Assembly (NCBI GenBank): GCA_003524705.1
Contig: DQGV01000277.1
Location: 1-7,049 of the forward strand
Direction: 5' to 3'
Source: Anaerolineae bacterium
Lineage (GTDB): Bacteria > Chloroflexota > Anaerolineae > Anaerolineales > Villigracilaceae
Length of the DNA: 7,049 nt
In this document: piece after piece, positions 1 to 6,083 of the stretch
Numbering within the stretch: position 1 is the stretch's first letter
How the letters are laid out: each line of letters opens with the position of its first letter
Notes under the pieces: model-generated
What the model was told of the DNA's origin: nothing
Databases searched by the model: none
The model's input: only the letters and a program-made list of their open reading frames with translations
Made by a program: the position numbers and the translations under genes

Positions 1-288
1 TCCGCTACACATGGTTTGATGTTAACGCTCACGCCGCACGATGAATTAGATACAACTGTTTGGTTTTTGATTTCTTCCACGATGTGGACTGACCCCGAAG
101 TGTTACAAAAAGAATACACAAAACGCATCACCGATATTTTTGAAGAAGATAGAGTCATTGTGCTTTCACAACGCCCTGAATTATTACCGCTTGATTTACA
201 AGCCGAATTGCATTTGAAATCAGATAGAGTGGCGATTGCCTACCGAACTTGGTTGAAACAATTGGGTTTAAAGTTTGGAACGGCATAA
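1..288 (+). CDS. Rieske-type aromatic ring-hydroxylating oxygenase alpha subunit, C-terminal fragment (5' end outside window)
   Basis: The frame is open from the first base, giving 95 residues before a TAA at 286-288. The TTG or ATG codons near the left edge are internal, because His-Gly and other coding residues precede them. The visible part has the stretch EEDRVIVLSQRPE, followed by a PLDL-x-AELHLKSDR block and then AIAYRTWL near the end. From family knowledge this resembles the tail of the catalytic domain of oxygenase alpha subunits of the VanA/pheophorbide-oxygenase-like type, in which a mononuclear iron site hydroxylates or demethylates an aromatic substrate using electrons from a Rieske cluster. 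The Rieske cluster and iron ligands would lie upstream and cannot be seen, so substrate and exact subclass are unknown. The gene converges on the kinase operon, with 29 nt between the two stop codons. The family call is recognition from a short tail only. Confidence 0.7.
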   Translation, partial: SATHGLMLTLTPHDELDTTVWFLISSTMWTDPEVLQKEYTKRITDIFEEDRVIVLSQRPELLPLDLQAELHLKSDRVAIAYRTWLKQLGLKFGTA

Positions 289-324
289 AATGAAAACCGT
301 CAATTTTTTGACGGTTTTCATTTT
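287..324. terminator. Bidirectional intrinsic terminator between convergent genes
   Basis: A perfect 17-bp inverted repeat (287-303 against 308-324) surrounds a TTTT loop. The stem core is ACCGTCAA/TTGACGGT, flanked on the outer side by AAAATGAAA and TTTCATTTT. The outer A/T stretches supply a U-rich tail for transcripts arriving from either side. The left arm includes the last two bases of the oxygenase stop (286-288), and the right arm contains the TGA stop of the hybrid kinase (318-320, read on the minus strand). Position, symmetry and A/T tails all fit a terminator shared by two convergent transcripts. Confidence 0.85.
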
Positions 325-3320
325 AGAAACCCTTCAATCACTTTTCTCAACTCTTTCAAACTCACAGGCTTACTCATATATTCAGTGGCACCGGCTTCAA
401 GGCAACGTTCGCGGTCGCCGGGCATGGCTAAGGCGGTAAGAGCAATGATAGGTACAGAAGCAAATCGAACGTCAGACCTGAGGCGGCGGGTGGCTTCTAA
501 TCCATCCATCACAGGCATTTGAATATCCATCAAAATCACATCAGGATTAATTTCATTTGCTTTTTCAATCGCTTGCAAACCATCATTGGCAACAACAATT
601 TCATAACCATAATTTTCAAGATATTCGCCAATGGTTAAGATGTTGGCTTGATTATCTTCAACCAATAAGATTTTTTGATGACTGCCTGCCGCTTTTGGTT
701 GATACTGAACTTCGACATGAATCGGCTGGGACGCAATTTTTTCCGCTTCTTTTTCTTGCGCCAACATGGTTTGTTGATAGGGCAACTTAATCGTAAAGCG
801 ACTACCTTTGCCAACTTCACTTTCGACTTCGACACTGCCGCCGTGTAAATCCGTTAATTTTTGAACGAGTGCTAGACCTAAGCCTGTGCCTTCAAAATGA
901 CGATTCAAACTACTTTCCACTTGTACAAAAGGTGTAAACAGACGTCTTAAATCTTCTGGCGCAATGCCAATGCCACTATCAATGACTGAAAATTGAATCA
1001 CTTCTTTTTCAACATTAGCAGTGACTTTAAGAGTAACGTGACCATTGTCCGGCGTAAATTTTACAGCGTTGGTTAACAAGTTGACCAAAATTTGTTTGAG
1101 GCGGCGTGGGTCGGCGGAAAAATCTGAAATACCTGCTTCAATTTCATAAGCAAGGGAAATATTTTTCTTGGTTGCCTGACTTTTCACAAAAATAATACTG
1201 GATTTACACAAATCATCGGCGCGAATTAACTGTGGATAATAATCAAACATACCTGCTTCAAGTTTAGAAAGGTCGAGAATGTCATTGATTAAATCTAATA
1301 AATGTTTTCCACTGGTTTCAATGATGTGTAAAGATTTTTGCTGATTTTCATTTAGTGTTTCTTGATATTGTTCTAGCATCGATTCTGATAAACCTAAAAT
1401 GCTATTAAGAGGCGTACGTAATTCATGGCTCATGTTGGCTAAAAATTCATCTTTAGCGCGGTTGGCATGTTCAAGCTCAATGTTGGTTTTGTTGAGCTCG
1501 GCAGTGCGTTCGGCAACACGGCGTTCGAGTTCAAAATTAGAACGTTGTAAGTTTTCAAAGAGTTGGGCGTTATCAATCGCAATGGCGGCTTGACCTGCCA
1601 ACGTTTCAAAAAAGTCTATCCACTCTTTATCGGGTCTAAGTTCTGTGCGGTTGAAAACTTCTAACACGCCTTTCAGTTTTCCTTTGGCGGTTAATGGAAT
1701 GCCATAATATGAAACAAAGCCTTCGTCTTTTAATATCTCAGCACGGATAAATTTTTCTTTTGTTTGTGCAAGGTTTGACATGAACACAGTCTGCTTTTTC
1801 AAGGCTGATTCTCCTGCCAACCCTTCGCCGAGGCGCATGTTCGTTTGCTCAATTCCACTAGTGTAAAATCCTTTACCTGCACGATATTCCAAGGTAGACA
1901 TTTCTTGATTAAATAGCAAGATTGATGCGGCACTGACGTTCAATTCAGAAAGCGTGGCGCTCAGCAATGTATCTAAACTGAGATTCAAATCAAATGAATT
2001 GCTGATGGCAATGTCAATGTTGCGTAAGGCTCTTAAACGCTGAAGTTGAATTTGGACTTTTTCATCGGCTTGTTTACGCTCTGTAATATCTACTGTAGAA
2101 ACAATAACTTTCTCTAAAGTTTCTTCGTATCCGGGTACAACCGTCCAGTGGATGTTGACGTGAATGGTATGCCCTGACAAAGTTTGGTCTGTACCTTCGC
2201 GTGCAAAATTTAAACTACCTTGTGCAAGTTGAATTAACTCATATTCAAATTTTTTGGTAGAGATTGGAACGGAATTACGCATTAAACTACCGAGCAGTTG
2301 ATTCTTATTACTTGCATTGTATAACTTTAGTGCGGCTTGATTTACATCCAAAATTGTGACTGAATTTGCACACTCGTCTACAAATTCAGGATGTTCACGG
2401 ATGTATTGCGGAATATCTTGAATACCACTTCTTTTTAAATCATCTAACTGTTTCTTGAGTTTAGAAAAATCTTCTACCCACAATGCAATCGGTGAATCTT
2501 CAAAGAGGCTACGATATTGTTCTTCACTATTTTTTAAGGCTTGTTCAGCTTCTACAATATCTGTGACTTCATGGTAGTTAACAACGATGCCCAAGACGGA
2601 GGGCTCATGCAATAAATTTGTACCAACGCCTTCAACCCAAATCCACCTGCCATCACGATGAAGTAGGCGAAAACGTAAGCGTGGATGATGACTTGGGTAT
2701 TGCAAAAGTTTCGCAAACTGACTTTGAACTCGCTTCAAATCATCTGGATGAACCAATTCAAATAAACTTCTATTGAGGAACTCACCTTGTTGATAACCAA
2801 GCGTAGGGTTAGAGGATGGACTTTCATATAACAATGAACCATCGGCTGAGATAATTGAAACTTCTTCAGAGCTATGTTCGACCAAACTACGAAAACGGGC
2901 TTCGTTATGGCGTAAAGCCATATCTGCTTGTTTTTTTTCGTCTCGTAATCGTTTTTGATTCAAGGCAATTTGGATAGATGTCCCCAAACGCATGAGGCGG
3001 TCTTTCATTAAATAATCATCTGCGCCTTGTTTCATTGCTTCTACAGCAACTTCTTCCCCAATCGTGCCAGAAACTAAAAGAAAAGGAATATCGAGCCCAC
3101 GTTCTTTTAGAATTTTTAACGCTTGTAAACCGCTGAACTGAGGCATAGCAAAATCAGATAGTATCAAGTCCGGAGGAGAATCGAGAGCCGCGACAAAATC
3201 TGTCTCGGTCTCTACGCGTTGATACTCCACTTCAATACCTTCCTGTTCAAGGTGAAGCAAAATCAACTGAGCATCATCTAGAGAGTCTTCTACCAGTAAA
3301 ATATTCAGCGGGGATTTCAT
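318..3320 (-). CDS. Hybrid sensor histidine kinase, REC-PAS-PAS-GAF-HisKA-HATPase-REC
   Basis: This is a 1000-residue soluble kinase with no membrane segment. An N-terminal receiver (about 5-120) has acidic pair E11/D12, phosphoacceptor D56, S84 in the Thr/Ser position and K106. Two PAS domains follow, about 140-255 (PAC-like segment near HRDGRWIWVEG) and 265-415. The second carries an insert around 285-320 before VTILDVNQAAL. A GAF domain spans about 445-585 and a coiled coil about 585-625. The kinase core has the H-box NMSHELRTPL with H632, N-box residues N747 and N751, G1 DSGIGI at 781-786 and G2 GTGLGLAL from 811. A C-terminal receiver (about 882-998) has E888/D889, D932, T962 and K984. 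All catalytic and phosphoacceptor residues are intact, so autophosphorylation on H632 and transfer to D932 are expected. The N-terminal receiver probably takes phosphate from another kinase. The ATG overlaps the TGA of the upstream regulator by 4 nt (ATGA, 3317-3320), which fixes this start and implies translational coupling. Signals sensed are unknown. Confidence 0.95.
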   Translation of the reverse strand: MKSPLNILLVEDSLDDAQLILLHLEQEGIEVEYQRVETETDFVAALDSPPDLILSDFAMPQFSGLQALKILKERGLDIPFLLVSGTIGEEVAVEAMKQGADDYLMKDRLMRLGTSIQIALNQKRLRDEKKQADMALRHNEARFRSLVEHSSEEVSIISADGSLLYESPSSNPTLGYQQGEFLNRSLFELVHPDDLKRVQSQFAKLLQYPSHHPRLRFRLLHRDGRWIWVEGVGTNLLHEPSVLGIVVNYHEVTDIVEAEQALKNSEEQYRSLFEDSPIALWVEDFSKLKKQLDDLKRSGIQDIPQYIREHPEFVDECANSVTILDVNQAALKLYNASNKNQLLGSLMRNSVPISTKKFEYELIQLAQGSLNFAREGTDQTLSGHTIHVNIHWTVVPGYEETLEKVIVSTVDITERKQADEKVQIQLQRLRALRNIDIAISNSFDLNLSLDTLLSATLSELNVSAASILLFNQEMSTLEYRAGKGFYTSGIEQTNMRLGEGLAGESALKKQTVFMSNLAQTKEKFIRAEILKDEGFVSYYGIPLTAKGKLKGVLEVFNRTELRPDKEWIDFFETLAGQAAIAIDNAQLFENLQRSNFELERRVAERTAELNKTNIELEHANRAKDEFLANMSHELRTPLNSILGLSESMLEQYQETLNENQQKSLHIIETSGKHLLDLINDILDLSKLEAGMFDYYPQLIRADDLCKSSIIFVKSQATKKNISLAYEIEAGISDFSADPRRLKQILVNLLTNAVKFTPDNGHVTLKVTANVEKEVIQFSVIDSGIGIAPEDLRRLFTPFVQVESSLNRHFEGTGLGLALVQKLTDLHGGSVEVESEVGKGSRFTIKLPYQQTMLAQEKEAEKIASQPIHVEVQYQPKAAGSHQKILLVEDNQANILTIGEYLENYGYEIVVANDGLQAIEKANEINPDVILMDIQMPVMDGLEATRRLRSDVRFASVPIIALTALAMPGDRERCLEAGATEYMSKPVSLKELRKVIEGFLK

Positions 3321-3766
3321 ATGTTATTACCTATCAGGGGGGACTCGTTTAAAATCAGCCAATAAAATTTAAGTTGCTTTACTGCTTCGGTGAATTGATT
3401 AAAATCCACCGGTTTGCGCACGTAGCTATTCACGCCGCTTTGATAGCTAGTGAGAATATCCTGTTCTTCATTAGAAGAAGTAAGCATAATGATAGGAATT
3501 AAAGCAGTTTGTGGGTTCGCGCGCAGTTGTTGTAATACCTCTAACCCGTTTAATTTAGGGAGTTTGAGATCTAATAAGATGAATAACGGTGTATCAGAAA
3601 TATCACGCCCGGCATAGGCTCCTCTGCAAAAAAGATAATCAAGCGCTTGAATGCCGTCACTAAGAACAACAAACTCATTCGCAACCCGCCCATCTTCAAA
3701 TGCCATGCGAATTAATTCCTGATCATCAGGACTGTCTTCTACCAATAAGATTTTTTTATTTTTCAT
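3317..3766 (-). CDS. Single-domain response regulator, Rcp1/CheY-like
   Basis: The protein is 149 residues from the preferred ATG and consists of one receiver domain with no output domain. It shows acidic pair E10/D11 (ILLVEDSPDD), phosphoacceptor D66 in FILLDLKLPKLNGLEVL, T96 in IIMLTSS, and K118-P119 near YVRKP. The loop around FCRGAYAGRD and the tail after TEAVKQLKFYWL are typical of the Rcp1-like receivers that pair with phytochrome-type kinases. Its job is most likely to accept phosphate from the kinase just upstream, then act by protein contact or pass phosphate on. An in-frame TTG at 3778 would add four residues, but that codon lies against the GGAG Shine-Dalgarno (TTGGAGACACCC before the ATG), so ATG at 3766 is the better start. 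The gene begins inside the end of the upstream kinase (11-nt overlap) and ends inside the start codon of the hybrid kinase. Confidence 0.93.
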   Translation of the reverse strand: MKNKKILLVEDSPDDQELIRMAFEDGRVANEFVVLSDGIQALDYLFCRGAYAGRDISDTPLFILLDLKLPKLNGLEVLQQLRANPQTALIPIIMLTSSNEEQDILTSYQSGVNSYVRKPVDFNQFTEAVKQLKFYWLILNESPLIGNNI

Positions 3767-5606
3767 GGGTGTCTCCAAGTGTGAAGTAAAAGGTTGCGCC
3801 TTTTTCTAATTCTGCTTCTGCCCAAACTTTGCCGCCATGGCGGTGGATGATGCGTTGAACGATGGCTAGTCCGATGCCAGTGCCGGGGAATTCGGCTGTT
3901 GAATGTAAGCGTTGAAACGCGCCAAAAAGTTTATTGGCGTATGTCATATCAAACCCAACGCCATTGTCGCGCACAAAAAATACTTTGCCTTCGTTCTGCT
4001 TTGGTAAAACGCCAATCTGAATGGAGGCTGATGCGCGGCTGGATGTGAACTTCCAAGCATTGCTGATTAAATTCTGAAGCGCAATCTTGATTAAATCCGC
4101 ATCACCCAGCCCTTCGACCTGCTCTTCAACCTCAAACAAGACTTGTCGTTCAGGCTCTTGTGCGCGTAAATTTTCATCTATCTCAAACGCTAGTTTTGAG
4201 AGATTGACATTATCTTTCTCCATTTCACGGCGAGAGATACGCGAAAGGGATAGCAAATCATCAATCAATTGCCCCATTTGGTGCGTGTTTTCTTTAATGC
4301 GATTTAGATAATGTACCCCTTGCTCATCTAATGTGTCTGCATATTTACTTAACAATGCCTGACCAAATCCATTAATTGCTCTTAGTGGTGCGCGTAAATC
4401 ATGTGAAACGGAATATGAAAATGACTCTAATTCTTTGTTGGCGACTTCTAAGGCGTTTTGACGTTGCTGTAATTCTTGAATTAACGAGGCTTTGTCTAAC
4501 GAAGTAGCAATTTCTGTTACTAACAATGCCAACAAATCAAGATCATCTTGTACAAAGAGAGGTTCATATCGCATGGGGATGAGCAAACGTCCCCACGGTT
4601 GAAGCGCGCCGATAATCGGGACGACGTACATCGTTTTCGCACCGAACTCATTTGCCCATTGGGCGGTTTCGGACATTACATCTTGTGGAATATATGCTAA
4701 ATAGCCTTGTTTGTTTTTCCATATCTCTGTCACTCTGTCGGGTGGGACTTGAAAACTTTCAATCGGTAGCGGCGGGTCGCTTTGTACTTCTATAGTAAAG
4801 CTTTCTTTAGAGGCATCCCAATTGATAACAAGGGCTGTTTCACCACCGATTGACTGTAATGCGCCTGTGGCTAGTTTTTCAAAAAGTGCTAGGCGACTAT
4901 CGTTATAGGACTGACGTGCGGTCTGATTGACAAAATTATAAAACTCCTTATATTGCCAGTTTTGTTTTATCCAGCGCGGCGGGGCGAACCCAAGATAGTA
5001 GCCTATACCTGATAGAGCGAATATTGGTTGTACTGATGTATTAAACCAAGCAGGCGCTGGAATACTTGGATTTAAGATAATGATGACTAGTAAGACCAAG
5101 GCGACGATGAAAAGCAATGCCAAGAGACCAGAACCAATTGAGGCGAGGCGTAAGCGATGCCCTAAGAAGCCTTTGATAGTGATAGCGCCACGCACAATAA
5201 TGTATGAGGCATATCCTTGGATGATGGCAAAATATCCAATGGCTAACACCAAAGGCAAGACAGGGCTAATTTGTAGGAAAGCAAATGAAATCAATACGAA
5301 AATAAGCCCAGCGAGTGCAAGGCGCTGAATCCAAAGGGGGATGGGATGAAAATATTTAACGAGGCGTAAAAGGAAATACGGATGGATGATGAGTGCAGTT
5401 GCTATAAGAATAGTAAAGATAGAAGAAAACTCTGGGAAAAGGGCTTGTAGATCTTGACCAAGGAATGCCAAGCCCATTGATAAAAACACGAGCATGGTAT
5501 CCAAATGGAGGCGTGAGGGATATCGCCACCAGCGAAACAGGGTAATACCCGCCAAAAAGAAAAATATGGCTTGGGTAAGAATTTGTAGTAAGTCTTCCAT
5601 GGTCAT
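3756..5606 (-). CDS. Membrane-bound sensor histidine kinase, seven transmembrane helices plus GAF-like region
   Basis: Numbering is from ATG 5606 (616 residues). Seven hydrophobic segments fall near 6-24, 37-57, 61-83, 91-113, 115-138, 156-179 and 191-210, forming an N-terminal membrane module I do not recognise as a named sensor family. A GAF-like region follows (about 233-373), then a short coiled coil. The kinase core has the H-box SYSVSHDLRAPLRAINGF with H402, N-box N512/N516, G1 DNGVGF from 547, F-box F561/F564 and G2 GTGIGLAI from 575. The H-box type is that of phytochrome-like kinases that phosphorylate Rcp1-type receivers, which fits the downstream gene. A longer start at ATG 5642 adds 12 polar residues and is limited by an in-frame TGA at 5652-5654. 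I prefer 5606, because an AGG lies 7 nt upstream, the product starts MTMEDLL just before the first helix, and a small upstream frame ends there with an ATGA overlap. Start choice is uncertain; the family is not. Confidence 0.93.
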   Translation of the reverse strand: MTMEDLLQILTQAIFFFLAGITLFRWWRYPSRLHLDTMLVFLSMGLAFLGQDLQALFPEFSSIFTILIATALIIHPYFLLRLVKYFHPIPLWIQRLALAGLIFVLISFAFLQISPVLPLVLAIGYFAIIQGYASYIIVRGAITIKGFLGHRLRLASIGSGLLALLFIVALVLLVIIILNPSIPAPAWFNTSVQPIFALSGIGYYLGFAPPRWIKQNWQYKEFYNFVNQTARQSYNDSRLALFEKLATGALQSIGGETALVINWDASKESFTIEVQSDPPLPIESFQVPPDRVTEIWKNKQGYLAYIPQDVMSETAQWANEFGAKTMYVVPIIGALQPWGRLLIPMRYEPLFVQDDLDLLALLVTEIATSLDKASLIQELQQRQNALEVANKELESFSYSVSHDLRAPLRAINGFGQALLSKYADTLDEQGVHYLNRIKENTHQMGQLIDDLLSLSRISRREMEKDNVNLSKLAFEIDENLRAQEPERQVLFEVEEQVEGLGDADLIKIALQNLISNAWKFTSSRASASIQIGVLPKQNEGKVFFVRDNGVGFDMTYANKLFGAFQRLHSTAEFPGTGIGLAIVQRIIHRHGGKVWAEAELEKGATFYFTLGDTHEK

Positions 5607-5740
5607 GAAAGCACCTGTGATACTTTCTCTAGCATTGCCCATGCGGATACTTCAACACCAGCATAGCAAGGCATGGCATCTAAATTTGTGATTTTATTTG
5701 AAAGGCAGCACCCAAAGGGGCTGTTTGCATATGGTTGCAT
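5603..5740 (-). CDS. Candidate 45-residue leader or small protein coupled to the membrane kinase
   Basis: The minus-strand frame starts at ATG 5740-5738 and ends at TGA 5605-5603. The product begins MQPYANSPFGCC and ends AMLEKVSQVLS, and it has three cysteines. A purine run AGGGGGAG (5750-5743) sits directly upstream and could serve as a Shine-Dalgarno, although its spacing to the ATG is short. The stop overlaps the kinase ATG at 5606 as ATGA, the same junction type as between the regulator and the hybrid kinase downstream. I recognise no family. A 45-codon open frame can arise by chance, so the support is only positional. It may instead be a non-coding leader if the kinase starts at 5642. 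Confidence 0.3.
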   Translation of the reverse strand: MQPYANSPFGCCLSNKITNLDAMPCYAGVEVSAWAMLEKVSQVLS

Positions 5741-5752
5741 TACTCCCCCTGT

Positions 5753-5803
5753 TCATGTACCCAATTTAGTAGGTACACTCCTTTGTATTGGTACGGGTTT
5801 CAT
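5753..5803 (-). CDS. Candidate 16-codon leader peptide
   Basis: An ATG (5803-5801) is preceded by GGAGA five nucleotides upstream (5812-5808), a good ribosome-site arrangement. The frame encodes MKPVPIQRSVPTKLGT and ends at TGA 5755-5753. It is in the same frame as the 45-codon candidate, separated by the TGA and four codons. It could be a leader peptide, the start of a decayed gene broken by the TGA, or chance. No attenuator-like pair of alternative hairpins was evident by eye. Confidence 0.2.
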   Translation of the reverse strand: MKPVPIQRSVPTKLGT

Positions 5804-5874
5804 ATTTTCTCCATCAAAAAAAGTAAACAAGAACATGCTCAAAACGCTTACTCCTACGTAGCACTGTATTGATT

Positions 5875-5902
5875 TTGAAATCCGATAATGTGAATATAAC
5901 AT
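5875..5902 (+). promoter_or_regulatory. Weak promoter candidate for the restriction gene
   Basis: TTGAAA (5875-5880, five of six to TTGACA) is separated by 16 nt from TAACAT (5897-5902, four of six to TATAAT). It points towards the restriction-modification gene and would leave a leader of about 140 nt. It overlaps the minus-strand TATATT candidate, so the two directions might compete. In A/T-rich DNA such matches are frequent, hence the low confidence. Confidence 0.2.
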
Positions 5903-5939
5903 AGCCCGTGATAATGATGAAGGCTATTACGATATTACA

Positions 5940-6083
5940 ATGTTGTTAGGTTTGTTAACTGAGCAGGAGATAAAGCCACCAAATTGGGAACAAAAATTAC
6001 CCCACAAGCAAGTTTTTTCCTGTAAAATACATCAAAGGGATATGACCTTATGCCCGCACCTGACCGTATTAAACAACTTGTAG
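5940..6083 (+). other. Short open frame overlapping the restriction gene start, possible gene remnant
   Basis: ATG 5940 opens a 47-codon frame ending at TAG 6081-6083, in a different frame from the restriction gene and overlapping its first 34 bases. Its product starts MLLGLLTEQEIKPPNWEQ, and the open frame continues upstream without a stop to 5889, giving the acidic run ARDNDEGYYDIT. The composition looks protein-like, which suggests the tail of a decayed small gene or a coupled upstream frame. No good Shine-Dalgarno precedes the ATG, and I recognise no family. Confidence 0.2.
6034..6040 (+). promoter_or_regulatory. Ribosome binding site of the restriction-modification gene
   Basis: AAAGGGA lies nine nucleotides before ATG 6050. 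It decides the start, because the in-frame stop TAA at 6023-6025 excludes anything further upstream and no other in-frame start codon occurs between the two. The ATG at 6042 is out of frame. Confidence 0.55.

Larger units (their letters stand above)
5741..6049. other. Divergent intergenic region between the kinase operon and the restriction gene
   Basis: About 310 bases carry no convincing full gene. Reading left, the stretch holds the 16-codon frame and a GTACC...GGTAC pair (5757-5761 with 5772-5776). A weak minus-strand promoter candidate has its -10-like TATATT at 5898-5893, with only a poor TTCATC 17 nt further upstream. Reading right, there is a weak TTGAAA/TAACAT pair and an A/T-rich run leading to the ribosome site of the restriction gene. 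A short plus-strand frame (5940-6083) overlaps the start of that gene. I see no tRNA, known riboswitch, long repeat or insertion-sequence end. Confidence 0.6.

Noticed and set aside
557..790. Plus-strand open frame of 77 codons
   Set aside because: It lies opposite the conserved C-terminal receiver and linker of the hybrid kinase and resembles no protein, so it is an antisense shadow.
5080..5328. Plus-strand open frame of 82 codons
   Set aside because: It is antisense to the transmembrane helices of the kinase, and its Lys/Met/Thr-rich translation is what hydrophobic codons give on the other strand.
5706..5723. Hairpin CAGC(A)CCC-AAA-GGGGCTG as a terminator or riboswitch element
   Set aside because: The stem is only seven pairs with a bulge and has no U-tract, and no known riboswitch consensus surrounds it.
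5753..5755. TGA between the two short frames as a recoded codon
   Set aside because: TGA ends both the regulator and the hybrid kinase in proper overlapping contexts, and no selenocysteine-type hairpin was seen, so it is read as stop.
5673..5861. Plus-strand open frame of 62 codons in the intergenic region
   Set aside because: No ribosome site, no recognisable motif, and it runs against the short minus-strand frames that have better ribosome sites.
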